Origin: Pelagihabitans sp963710535
GTDB taxonomy: Bacteria > Bacteroidota > Bacteroidia > Flavobacteriales > Flavobacteriaceae
Assembly (NCBI GenBank): GCA_963710535.1
Contig: CAVQAW010000010.1
Coordinates: 558,001-622,000, forward strand
Direction: 5' to 3'
Length of the DNA: 64,000 nt
Positions 1 to 7,653 of this stretch are shown here, in pieces (position 1 is the stretch's first letter; each line of letters starts with the position of its first letter). The position numbers and the translations under genes were made by a program. Under the pieces are notes generated by a model, which made no database searches, had not been told where the DNA came from, and was given only the letters and a program-made list of their open reading frames with translations.

Positions 1-504
1 AACAGCTGCTGGATAGATCGAATCGTAATTGGGCTTGGCATAAAAATAGAGTGAACCCGTCACAAAATGATTGATACTGTCGGTCACATAAAATTGGGCC
101 TGTGATGCTGCATCACCGCTTACGGCATAAAACATACCGTAGACCCGGTCTTTTGGATTTTCAAACAACTTAGATTCGATGGCATCGGCCTTGACCACGT
201 GCTCATAGCTGAATTTTTGGGCATCCCCCAAAAGCTTAACAAGATTTCCCGCTACTGGCTTGTAATTGACAAAAATGGTCCCCTTCATCGCGGGATAGTC
301 CAAGGTGAGGGATTGGGCTTTTTTTTCCTTGATCACGGCCATCTGGTTGTACTGAAACATAAAGTGATCGGTCTGCAATGTAGCCGTTTTGACTTCGGGA
401 TATTCCAATCTAAGGAATGCCTTGGGCTTCGGAAGCACTTCCTGTTTGCATCCCAACAACATAAGGGTGGAGAGCAACATTGCAAATGATATCCTAGTTC
501 GCAT
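1..504 (-). CDS. gldD: Gliding motility lipoprotein GldD (partial, C-terminus outside window)
   Basis: The reading frame starts at ATG 504 and runs off the left edge after 168 codons, so the C-terminus is missing. The N-terminus is a lipoprotein signal with the lipobox LLGC, followed by a polar region, so the protein should be lipid-anchored in the envelope. GldD is a Bacteroidota-specific lipoprotein needed for gliding motility and type IX secretion in Flavobacterium; its biochemical role is unknown. The identification rests on the sequence and on position: it lies directly after gldE and overlaps its end by 11 bp, the arrangement known in flavobacteria, which suggests translational coupling. 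Confidence 0.85.
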   Translation of the reverse strand, partial: MRTRISFAMLLSTLMLLGCKQEVLPKPKAFLRLEYPEVKTATLQTDHFMFQYNQMAVIKEKKAQSLTLDYPAMKGTIFVNYKPVAGNLVKLLGDAQKFSYEHVVKADAIESKLFENPKDRVYGMFYAVSGDAASQAQFYVTDSINHFVTGSLYFYAKPNYDSIYPAAV

Positions 505-1822
505 TCGGCAAGGTGATTTTTATCTGTTTTAGGCGCTTTTTGTCCAAACTCTCAACCACGAACTGGTAATCGTTGAATTGGATCTTATCCCCTCTTTTCG
601 GAAAGCTCCCAGCGATTTCCAACACGAAACCAGCTATGGTTTCAGATTCGCCCTTCTGGGCTTCGAAGATGTCCTCTTCCTCTATTTTAACCACCCTATA
701 GAAGTCTTTTAGCGCGGTTTTTCCATCGAAGACAAAATTGCGTTCGTCCAATTTTGAGAATACCAGGTCTTCATCATCGAACTCATCGCTAATATCGCCC
801 ACAATCTCTTCTATGATGTCTTCCAAGGTCACGATACCCGAAGTTCCACCATATTCATCAACGACCACGGCCAAGTGCATCTTCTTTTCTTGAAATTCAA
901 GCAACAGGTCATCGAGTTTCTTGTTTTCCGGGACAAAATACGGTTCACGAATAAGGCCCATCCAGTTGAAGGTCTTCCTATCGATATAGGGTAGGAGGTC
1001 CTTTACATAAAGAACGCCCAGCACATTATCCATGTTTTTTGAGAATACCGGAATACGGGAATAGCCATGGGATTTGATTTCAGCGATGACTTCCAGAAAT
1101 TTCATTTCCTCATTCAGTGCAAAAATATCGATTCGGGGCCTCATTACCTGTTTGGTATCGGTATTTCCAAAAGTAACGATGCCCTGCAATATTTTGTGTT
1201 CTTCCTTTGAAGTGTCGCCTTCTGAGGTCAGTTCCAAGGCCTGTGACAAGTGATCTACACTCAGGTTCGATTTCTCTTTCCCCAATTTATCATGGAGAAA
1301 GATCGTTCCCGATCGCATGGGCAAACTGAGGGGAGAAAAAAGCAGGTCGAGCACCTTTAGCGGATAGACCATAAAATGGGCGAAAGCCCTTTTATTTCTA
1401 TTGGCGTATACCTTGGGCAGGATTTCGCCGAACATCAGAATTAAGAATGTCGCAAGTACCACCTCCAACAAAAACCGCACTGAGAGTATTCCGAACAGCA
1501 CATAATTGATATTGGTAAAAATAACGTCGCCTATGGTGCTGAATAAAAGTACCACCCCGATATTGATGGTATTGTTCGCGATCAAGATAGTGGCCAATAA
1601 TTTTTTTGGACGTTCCAAAAGCTTGGCAATCATCGTCCCTTTCGATGTCTTGTTTTCCATCAAGTCGTTGACATCGGTAGAAGAAAGACCAAAGAAAGCC
1701 ACCTCTGCGCCGGAAATCAGGGCGGAACATATCAATAGCAACACCAAAAGGGCAAATTTAACCGCTAGGGCACTATCAAAAACAATAAAATTCAATAGTA
1801 TACGTAAGGGGTCTGGGTCCAA
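494..1822 (-). CDS. gldE: Gliding motility-associated membrane protein GldE (CNNM/CorC-like)
   Basis: A 442-residue membrane protein. Residues about 10-190 form a CNNM/DUF21 transmembrane domain with the motifs ISGAEVAFFGLS and GEILPKVYANRN. A CBS-domain pair spans about 215-335 (motif VDEYGGTSGIVTLEDIIEE), and a CorC/HlyC-type domain occupies about 350-437. Relatives are Mg/Co efflux-type transporters, but in flavobacteria this member is GldE, which supports GldD function in gliding. It follows ssb by 22 bp and overlaps gldD, so mutY, ssb, gldE and gldD probably form one transcription unit. Length and domain order are normal. The alternative name, hemolysin family protein, is the generic family label. 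Confidence 0.92.
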   Translation of the reverse strand: MDPDPLRILLNFIVFDSALAVKFALLVLLLICSALISGAEVAFFGLSSTDVNDLMENKTSKGTMIAKLLERPKKLLATILIANNTINIGVVLLFSTIGDVIFTNINYVLFGILSVRFLLEVVLATFLILMFGEILPKVYANRNKRAFAHFMVYPLKVLDLLFSPLSLPMRSGTIFLHDKLGKEKSNLSVDHLSQALELTSEGDTSKEEHKILQGIVTFGNTDTKQVMRPRIDIFALNEEMKFLEVIAEIKSHGYSRIPVFSKNMDNVLGVLYVKDLLPYIDRKTFNWMGLIREPYFVPENKKLDDLLLEFQEKKMHLAVVVDEYGGTSGIVTLEDIIEEIVGDISDEFDDEDLVFSKLDERNFVFDGKTALKDFYRVVKIEEEDIFEAQKGESETIAGFVLEIAGSFPKRGDKIQFNDYQFVVESLDKKRLKQIKITLPNAN

Positions 1823-1844
1823 CAGTTGCTATTTAGTTATATAT

Positions 1845-2297
1845 CTAAAAAGGCAGGTCATCTTCCTGATCAGCCTCTTGCACGGGTGCCAAATTTTGGC
1901 TGGTGCCCTTTCCCGTAACCACGGCTTCCGGGCTGTTTTGACTGTTTCCTAAACTTTCCTTCTTTGTAGTCAAAAAGGTGAAATCCTGTACCTGCACCTC
2001 GGTGGAGTATCGTGTTGCACCGTCTTCACCCTGCCATTGGCGGGTCTTTAGACGGCCTTCAACATATACTTTATCCCCTTTGCTCAAATATTTTTCGCAG
2101 ATTTCGGCTGCCTTGTTCCTCACGACGATATTGTGCCAATCGGTGTTGGTAACACGTTCCCCGGTCTGCTTGTTGGTATAGGTTTCGTTGGTGGCCAAGG
2201 GAAAACGGCCAATACATCCACCCCCTTCGAAATAATGCATTTTTACCTCATCCCCAAGATGTCCTATCAACATCACTTTGTTTAATGTCCCGCTCAT
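1845..2297 (-). CDS. ssb: Single-stranded DNA-binding protein
   Basis: A 150-residue SSB. The N-terminal OB fold (about residues 1-108) contains the NKVMLIGHLGDEV start and the TDWHNIVVRNKAAE and YVEGRLKTRQWQ segments. A flexible linker follows, ending in the acidic tail DQEDDLPF, which recruits repair and replication proteins. It coats ssDNA during replication, recombination and repair. It sits between mutY (25 bp gap) and gldE (22 bp gap). A TACTTTTG -7 box immediately before the gene suggests its own promoter in addition to readthrough from mutY. No anomalies. Confidence 0.96.
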   Translation of the reverse strand: MSGTLNKVMLIGHLGDEVKMHYFEGGGCIGRFPLATNETYTNKQTGERVTNTDWHNIVVRNKAAEICEKYLSKGDKVYVEGRLKTRQWQGEDGATRYSTEVQVQDFTFLTTKKESLGNSQNSPEAVVTGKGTSQNLAPVQEADQEDDLPF

Positions 2298-2314
2298 AAT
2301 TATTTGGTAATATG

Positions 2315-2322
2315 CAAAAGTA
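2315..2322 (-). promoter_or_regulatory. Candidate -7 promoter element for ssb
   Basis: On the minus strand the sequence reads TACTTTTG, matching the Bacteroidota -7 consensus TAnnTTTG. It lies 17 nt before the ssb ATG, directly after the mutY stop codon. No clear -33 TTG was assigned. Confidence 0.4.
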
Positions 2323-3372
2323 CTAAATTTTAAATGTTTTAATAAAATCTGCCAACAAAACTGGCATGGGATAAACCTCCAACTCGCTCACGAGCACCTT
2401 ATGGCCCCTCAGCTCGGTACATCGCGCGATCCAAAATTTGGTGTGTAAATTTTGGTGCGTTAATTTATGTACCATCGGCTTTTCGTTGTGAAGGTACATC
2501 TCGGTGGCATCGATAAACCGCAATTGTTCAGGAATCCTATTTTTTAATGAATTGAGGTCGATTTCCATATCCGATTCAATGAGCGGAAACTGCCATAAGT
2601 GCTTCCATATATCCTTCTCCCTCCGTTTTTCGATCACTGTTGAAGGGAATCCTTCGGAATCTACGGTCAATGGCACCACATAATTGAAATATCTATTTTT
2701 GGGCTTTGATTTTTTGAGCTTCACCGGCAGGCTTTCCACAAGTCCTTTTTGCACTGCCACACATCCATCGTTCAAAGGACATATAAGACAATTCGGGCTT
2801 TTTGGGACGCATTGCATGGCACCGAATTCCATGATGGCTTGATTATAATCCCTAATGTGATCCACATCCATCAACTCCTGGGCCAATTGTTTAAAATATG
2901 TGCTGCCTTGGGTATCATTAATGGGCAGGGTAATGCCAAAGTACCGTGACAGCACCCTATATACATTGCCATCTACGACAGCATGCGGTGCATCGTAACA
3001 AATTGAGGCAATAGCACTGGCGGTATAATCACCAATTCCCTTCAATTCCCTCAATTTGTCATAGCTTTTTGGAAAGGTTCCCTGGTACTGTTGTGTTACC
3101 ATTTTGGCGGTGGCATGCAGGTTTCTTGCCCTGGAATAATACCCGAGTCCCTGCCATAGTTTCATGACCTGTTCTTCAGGGGCTTTGGCCAAGGATTCCA
3201 CGGTAGGGAATTCTGCGATGAACTTGAAATAATAAGGGGTGCCCTGTGCCACCCTGGTTTGCTGAAGTATAATTTCAGACAGCCATATTCTATATGGATC
3301 TTTAGTGCCGCGCCATGGAAGTGCTCTTTTGTTTGTGGCATACCAGCGCAAAACTTTTTGGGAAAACAACAT
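2323..3372 (-). CDS. mutY: A/G-specific adenine glycosylase MutY
   Basis: A 349-residue base-excision repair enzyme that removes adenine opposite 8-oxoguanine. Visible features are the LSEIILQQTRV segment with the catalytic Glu (E33), the helix-hairpin-helix around LKGIGDYTASAI (residues about 109-121), the catalytic Asp in VVDGNVYRV (D134) and the [4Fe-4S] cluster ligands C188, C195, C198 and C204 with C-x6-C-x2-C-x5-C spacing. The C-terminal third is the NUDIX-like 8-oxoG recognition domain. It is divergent from the HU gene and first in the mutY-ssb-gldE-gldD run. Length is typical. Confidence 0.96.
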   Translation of the reverse strand: MLFSQKVLRWYATNKRALPWRGTKDPYRIWLSEIILQQTRVAQGTPYYFKFIAEFPTVESLAKAPEEQVMKLWQGLGYYSRARNLHATAKMVTQQYQGTFPKSYDKLRELKGIGDYTASAIASICYDAPHAVVDGNVYRVLSRYFGITLPINDTQGSTYFKQLAQELMDVDHIRDYNQAIMEFGAMQCVPKSPNCLICPLNDGCVAVQKGLVESLPVKLKKSKPKNRYFNYVVPLTVDSEGFPSTVIEKRREKDIWKHLWQFPLIESDMEIDLNSLKNRIPEQLRFIDATEMYLHNEKPMVHKLTHQNLHTKFWIARCTELRGHKVLVSELEVYPMPVLLADFIKTFKI

Positions 3373-3452
3373 GAATTTATTCGTAAAGCGCTAAAGTAGT
3401 GGTTTATAGACTTAAAATTAATGGTTTAAAGCAAAAGATTCAATTTAATTTA

Positions 3453-3460
3453 TATATTTG
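3453..3460 (+). promoter_or_regulatory. Candidate -7 promoter element for the HU gene
   Basis: TATATTTG, an exact match to TAnnTTTG, lies 40 nt before the HU start codon in the 128-bp gap between the divergent mutY and HU genes. Surrounding DNA is very AT-rich. A weaker match on the minus strand (TACTTTAG, 3391-3398) could serve mutY. Confidence 0.5.
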
Positions 3461-3500
3461 CAACCCTTAAAACAAACTATATTATTTCATTTAATAAAAG

Positions 3501-3791
3501 ATGACGAAAGCGGAAATTGTAGCAAAAATCGCGGATAAACTTGGAATGGAAAAAGGAGATGTCCAGGCCACTGTGGAATCCTTTATGGAAGAGGTAAAAT
3601 CTTCTTTGGAAAGCGGTGACAACGTATATTTACGTGGTTTTGGTAGTTTTATTATCAAGAGAAGGGCCGAAAAGACAGGCAGGAACATTTCTAAAAACAC
3701 CACTATCAAAATAGCGGCACACAACATACCATCGTTCAAACCTGCAAAGGTTTTTATTGAAGGTGTCAAGAGCAATGTTCAAATAAAATAA
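3501..3791 (+). CDS. HU-family DNA-binding protein
   Basis: A 96-residue HU/IHF-family histone-like protein, a small dimeric DNA-bending nucleoid protein. The family core is visible: TKAEIVAKIADKLG in helix 1, GFGSFIIKRRAEKTGRNIS in the beta arm, and an end of the form IPSFKPAKVFIEGVK. The arm tip carries GRNISKNTTIKI instead of the usual GRNPQTGE, a variant seen in flavobacterial paralogues. It is followed after 24 bp by a 29-codon basic ORF and then by RNase E/G on the same strand, so the three may be co-transcribed in part. Confidence 0.93.
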   Translation: MTKAEIVAKIADKLGMEKGDVQATVESFMEEVKSSLESGDNVYLRGFGSFIIKRRAEKTGRNISKNTTIKIAAHNIPSFKPAKVFIEGVKSNVQIK

Positions 3792-3815
3792 TCAATAATT
3801 TAAAAGCAGATCTTC

Positions 3816-3905
3816 ATGCCGAGTGGTAAAAAACGAAAAAGACATAAGGTAGCTACCCATAAGCGTAAAAAGCGACGGAGAGCTAACCGACACAAGAAAA
3901 AGTAG
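3816..3905 (+). CDS. 29-residue highly basic peptide
   Basis: An ATG-started ORF of 29 codons between HU and RNase E/G. Almost every residue is Lys, Arg or His; it begins MPSGKKRKRHKVATHKRKKR and ends in HKKK. I recall near-identical small ORFs at the same locus in other Bacteroidota, which argues that it is real, but I assign no function. Composition resembles very small ribosomal proteins or other RNA-binding peptides. A hairpin overlaps its stop codon and could end or attenuate transcription before RNase E/G. Confidence 0.7.
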   Translation: MPSGKKRKRHKVATHKRKKRRRANRHKKK

Positions 3906-3930
3906 TTGTTCCGACTACTTTTTCATTTTA
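3897..3930 (+). terminator. Hairpin with U-tract after the basic peptide ORF
   Basis: AAAAAGTAGT (3897-3906) pairs with ACTACTTTTT (3914-3923) around a 7-nt loop, giving a 10-bp stem followed by a T-rich run. The stem contains the end of the 29-codon ORF and its TAG, so translation to the stop should disrupt the hairpin. It could be an intrinsic terminator or a translation-sensitive attenuator ahead of RNase E/G. Confidence 0.55.
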
Positions 3931-4057
3931 ATCCGTTCTTTGACATAGAGATTCAAAAGAGAAGAATTTCGGCAGGTCTGCACGGCCTGTTTATAACATT
4001 GTTTAATCTATTTATCCACTCCGATAATTGTGGAGGGATAACTATAAATACAATCAG

Positions 4058-5605
4058 GTGAATAGAGAATTAATCGTAAGATCTAGTTCTGATGCCGTTG
4101 ATTTTGCTTTGCTCAAAGATGGAAAGCTCACTGAATTGCATAGAGATGAGGATAACAACAATTTTTCCGTTGGCGATATTTTTTTGGCCAAGATACGGAA
4201 GCCTGTGACCGGTTTAAATGCCGCGTTTGTGAACGTTGGTTATGAAAAAGATGCCTTTCTGCATTACCATGACCTTGGGCCACAATTGGCCTCAATGCTA
4301 AAATTCATTAAAAATGTGAGTACTGGAAAGCTTAGGGATTACTCCCTCAAAAACTTTCCTTTTGAAAAAGACATTGACAAAAACGGTGTGATTACCGATG
4401 CCATCAAGGCCAATCAGTCTTTACTGGTGCAAATCGTAAAGGAACCCATTTCCACCAAAGGACCCAGAATTAGCTCAGAACTTTCGTTCGCAGGGCGTTA
4501 TCTGGTCATGGTGCCTTTTTCAGACCGGGTGTCGGTCTCACAGAAGATAGGCAGCAAGGAGGAAAAAGAGCGTTTGAAAAGATTGGTCATGAGCATTAAG
4601 CCAAAAGGTTTTGGCGTGATCATCCGTACTGTTGCCGAAGGCAAAAAAGTCGCGGAACTGGACAAAGATTTAGAAAACTTGCTGAACAAATGGACGGCAA
4701 TGTGTAAAAGATTGTACAGAGCGCCAACACCATCAAAGGTATTGGTCGAAGTCAATAGGGCCTCCAGCATCCTTAGGGATGTGTTCAACGACACCTTCAC
4801 GGGCATATATGTCGACGATGAAACGCTTTGCGGACAAATACAAGATTATGTATTGGAAATCGCACCGGGCAAAGAGTCGATCGTGAAGCATTATAATTCC
4901 CAAGTACCGATTTTCGAGAAATACGGGATCGAGCGACAGATCAAGACATCTTTCGGGCGCACCGCCTCCATGAGCAAGGGAGCCTATTTGATCATTGAAC
5001 ACACCGAAGCACTACATGTGATTGATGTGAACAGTGGTAATCGTTCGAACAAGGCAAACAATCAGGAAGACACCGCTTTGGAAGTGAACCTTTTGGCCGC
5101 TTCAGAAATTGCCAGGCAGCTACGCCTGCGCGATATGGGCGGCATCATTGTCATCGACTTTATCGACATGGTGAAACAGCACCATAGAAAAAAGCTGTTC
5201 GAACATCTCAAAGATGAGATGAAAGATGATCGGGCCAAGCACAAGATCTTGCCCCCAAGTAAATTCGGACTCATTCAGATCACTAGACAAAGGGTGAGGC
5301 CAGAAATGAATATAAAGACCACCGAGGAAGATCCCAATAAGCCAGGTGGAGAAGTAGAGGCCCCGATAGGGATTATCGATAAGGTCAATTCAGATTTGGA
5401 AAAGTTATTGAAAGGTCCGGCAAAGGATAATAGTGTGACACTAAACATACATCCTTTTATTGCCGCCTATCTAATGAAAGGTTTTCCATCAATCCGTACC
5501 AAGTGGTTCTTGGAATATAAAAAATGGATAAAGATTCAACCAAGGGATGCCTATACCTATCTTGAATTTCGATTCAAGAATAAAGAAGGCAAAACTATTT
5601 ATTAA
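4058..5605 (+). CDS. rng: Ribonuclease E/G family endoribonuclease
   Basis: A 515-residue RNase E/G catalytic core for RNA processing and decay. The S1 domain is around residues 30-130. The DNase I-like catalytic part carries the Mg-binding aspartates D323 (in IDVNSGNR) and D367 (in IVIDFIDM). I chose the GTG at 4058 because it gives the family N-terminus (M)NRELIVRSSS; an in-frame TTG at 4028 would add ten unconserved residues. The CPxC zinc-link of E. coli RNase E/G is missing: the region after TRQRVRPEM has no cysteine. It lacks the long RNase E scaffold. Upstream lie the basic peptide and a 152-nt leader with small hairpins; recX follows after a terminator. Confidence 0.93.
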   Translation: MNRELIVRSSSDAVDFALLKDGKLTELHRDEDNNNFSVGDIFLAKIRKPVTGLNAAFVNVGYEKDAFLHYHDLGPQLASMLKFIKNVSTGKLRDYSLKNFPFEKDIDKNGVITDAIKANQSLLVQIVKEPISTKGPRISSELSFAGRYLVMVPFSDRVSVSQKIGSKEEKERLKRLVMSIKPKGFGVIIRTVAEGKKVAELDKDLENLLNKWTAMCKRLYRAPTPSKVLVEVNRASSILRDVFNDTFTGIYVDDETLCGQIQDYVLEIAPGKESIVKHYNSQVPIFEKYGIERQIKTSFGRTASMSKGAYLIIEHTEALHVIDVNSGNRSNKANNQEDTALEVNLLAASEIARQLRLRDMGGIIVIDFIDMVKQHHRKKLFEHLKDEMKDDRAKHKILPPSKFGLIQITRQRVRPEMNIKTTEEDPNKPGGEVEAPIGIIDKVNSDLEKLLKGPAKDNSVTLNIHPFIAAYLMKGFPSIRTKWFLEYKKWIKIQPRDAYTYLEFRFKNKEGKTIY

Positions 5606-5610
5606 AACTT

Positions 5611-5643
5611 AAGCGACCTTTGGAAACAAGGGTCGCTTTTTTT
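5611..5643 (+). terminator. Rho-independent terminator after RNase E/G
   Basis: AAGCGACC (5611-5618) pairs with GGTCGCTT (5631-5638) and is followed by a T run. It starts five bases after the RNase E/G stop codon and before recX. Confidence 0.8.
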
Positions 5644-5663
5644 ATTTCCACTACTTTTGCGTC

Positions 5664-6137
5664 ATGCCATCTTCAAAAAGTTATTCCGTACAGGAAGCCG
5701 CCAAAAAACTGGAAGGCTATTGTGCCTATCAGGACCGATGCCATAAAGAAGTGGTGGGAAAATTGCGGGAAATGCACATGATACCTGAGGCCATTGATAT
5801 CATCGTCACCCAATTGATCCAAACCGACCATCTGAATGAAGAAAGGTTCGCCAGAAGTTATGCCAGAGGGAAATTCAACATCAAAAAATGGGGCAGGAAC
5901 CGAATCATCAGTGCCTTAAAACAACGGGATATTTCCAAATACAACATTGCCCTAGCCCTCAAGGAAATTGATGATCGGGACTATATGAAGACCTTTGATG
6001 AGCTCTCTAAAAAATGCCTCAAAAACCTCAAAACAGGAAATCCGCAAACAAGGCGAAAAAAAATGGCCGACTATCTTTTATATCGAGGATGGGAAAGCGA
6101 GTTGGTCTATGACAAAATCAAAGAACTCCTCGGATGA
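5664..6137 (+). CDS. recX: Regulatory protein RecX
   Basis: A 157-residue RecX-family protein. It is made of the expected three-helix repeats, with the segments LNEERFARSYARGKF and WGRNRIISALKQRDIS being typical. RecX binds RecA filaments and modulates recombination and SOS activity. It starts 58 bp after the RNase E/G stop, beyond an intrinsic terminator, so it likely has its own promoter. The convergent minus-strand neighbour ends 35 bp away. Confidence 0.92.
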   Translation: MPSSKSYSVQEAAKKLEGYCAYQDRCHKEVVGKLREMHMIPEAIDIIVTQLIQTDHLNEERFARSYARGKFNIKKWGRNRIISALKQRDISKYNIALALKEIDDRDYMKTFDELSKKCLKNLKTGNPQTRRKKMADYLLYRGWESELVYDKIKELLG

Positions 6138-6172
6138 TCATTGCTTAAATAGGATTCCTTACCAGCACCCAT

Positions 6173-6670
6173 TTATCGAAAATTGAAACTGGCTCCAATA
6201 CCCACCACCAACTGGTTGTGCAGTTCCTCAGCGGGACTTCTGTCTTCGGATTTGTACCTAGCGATTGGGAAACCCACTTCGCCAAAAAGTCCAAAACCAT
6301 CAGACAGGAAATACCTCACCCCAGTATGGAACCCAAAATTCTTTAGACTAAGGTCCAAGCCCGGATAAATATCGAATTCATCCCCCAGCCCAATGACTTC
6401 ACCCAGATGCGCATTGGCCCTCGCCTTTACATCGAAACGATCGGTAAATCCGGCATTCAAATTTTCGTCTACACTCAAAAGATATGTTGAGGAAATCCCC
6501 AGGGAAATATTTTCCGCCAAGCCGTAATCGTAGGTCGCATTGATCCCTGTTCCATTGTCCTGTAGGTTGATACCCACCTGAAATTTTTGATCCCCTTCAC
6601 CTGAATAAGCTTGGGAAAAAAGGCTAGTGATGCCCATTAGGCATAGGAGGTAAGTACAATAGGTTTTCAT
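6173..6670 (-). CDS. Small outer-membrane beta-barrel protein (DUF6646-like)
   Basis: A 165-residue secreted protein. ATG 6670 gives the signal peptide MKTYCTYLLCLMGITSLFSQ; the frame is open further upstream, but that part overlaps the previous gene and is not conserved in character. The mature part alternates hydrophobic and polar residues (VGINLQDNGTGINATYDYGL, GFGLFGEVGFPIA) and ends in an aromatic/basic NFR, as expected for a small outer-membrane barrel. I recall this pattern from the flavobacterial DUF6646 group, but that is from memory. Function unknown. It lies 47 bp downstream of the JmjC-like gene. Confidence 0.65.
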   Translation of the reverse strand: MKTYCTYLLCLMGITSLFSQAYSGEGDQKFQVGINLQDNGTGINATYDYGLAENISLGISSTYLLSVDENLNAGFTDRFDVKARANAHLGEVIGLGDEFDIYPGLDLSLKNFGFHTGVRYFLSDGFGLFGEVGFPIARYKSEDRSPAEELHNQLVVGIGASFNFR

Positions 6671-6717
6671 AGGTCGGTAATTTAGAGTTGAATATTTAAG
6701 ATACTGATAATAAATAA

Positions 6718-7575
6718 CTATCGCAATACTTTTTGGGCCCCTATCCTCGCTTTCTGGTTCTTCCATTCAATCCATTGTTGACCCCCCAATTTGCGCATCA
6801 AGTTGTCATAGTTGCGCATCACAAATATATTATAGAGCCCTTTTACCACATTAGCCGAATTTCTGGGCCATGCCCTAAGACTCATCGAAAAGCCAGGCGT
6901 AAGATACTTCATATAATGCCAATATCCTTCCGGCATATATAAAACCTCGCCATGTCGCAAAAGGGTCCGATAACCATTGGCTTGCTTCAAAAGCGGCCAT
7001 TTTTCAAAATCGGGATTGGCAAAATCGATGCTTTCATGGGTGATCAAAGAATGGGGTACCTTGTAGAGGTTCTTGGTTTCCGTTTGTGGGAAAAGGATAC
7101 ATTCTTTTGTACCTTCAAAATGAAAATGAAAAATGTTGGCCAAGTCAATGTCGTAATGCATGAAAGTGTAAGAATCACTGCCCCCAAAAAAAAGCATTGG
7201 TAAATTCCTTTGAAGTTTGAGCCCTAAATCGGGATACTCGTAATCTTCCTGTAACTCTGGTACTTCCTTTAGGATGTTCCACAGGAATATTCTATAACGT
7301 GTGGGCTCTTTCTGGAGCAGGTCGATATAATCGGCCATTTTCATTTTTGCGTGAGGTTCGTTAAAACCATCTTTGTGGTGAACGGGCCTGTCGTCGTAGA
7401 GCGGCACAATTTTATCCCCGGCAACATGGCGCATATATTCCAGGTTCCAACGGCTGTAAGCAGGCCAATCTACAGTAGCCTTCTCGATCACTACCGGCAA
7501 TTGCGGCTTGAAATAATGATCGATAAAGTCTTGTTTGTTGATGGTTTTAACCCTTTGGATTTCTCGTAAATTCAA
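6718..7575 (-). CDS. JmjC/cupin-8 domain protein, probable Fe(II)/2-oxoglutarate oxygenase
   Basis: A 285-residue protein with a cupin-8/JmjC double-stranded beta-helix resembling FIH-1-type hydroxylases. The iron triad is visible as H-x-D in FMHYDIDLANIFHF (about residue 140) and a distal His in YMPEGYWHYMKY (about residue 215). The start appears to be TTG at 7575, giving MNLREIQRVK, which matches the family N-terminus; no better ATG is available. Substrates of bacterial members are mostly unknown; ribosomal proteins and small molecules have been reported for related enzymes. It is 78 bp downstream of bioB on the same strand, and a link to biotin is not implied. Confidence 0.8.
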   Translation of the reverse strand: MNLREIQRVKTINKQDFIDHYFKPQLPVVIEKATVDWPAYSRWNLEYMRHVAGDKIVPLYDDRPVHHKDGFNEPHAKMKMADYIDLLQKEPTRYRIFLWNILKEVPELQEDYEYPDLGLKLQRNLPMLFFGGSDSYTFMHYDIDLANIFHFHFEGTKECILFPQTETKNLYKVPHSLITHESIDFANPDFEKWPLLKQANGYRTLLRHGEVLYMPEGYWHYMKYLTPGFSMSLRAWPRNSANVVKGLYNIFVMRNYDNLMRKLGGQQWIEWKNQKARIGAQKVLR

Positions 7576-7653
7576 TGTTATTCGGGTTATTTATGAACCT
7601 TAAATTTAATGAACCTTTGGGAAAAATTATCTTAAAATTAAGCTAATGTAGGC

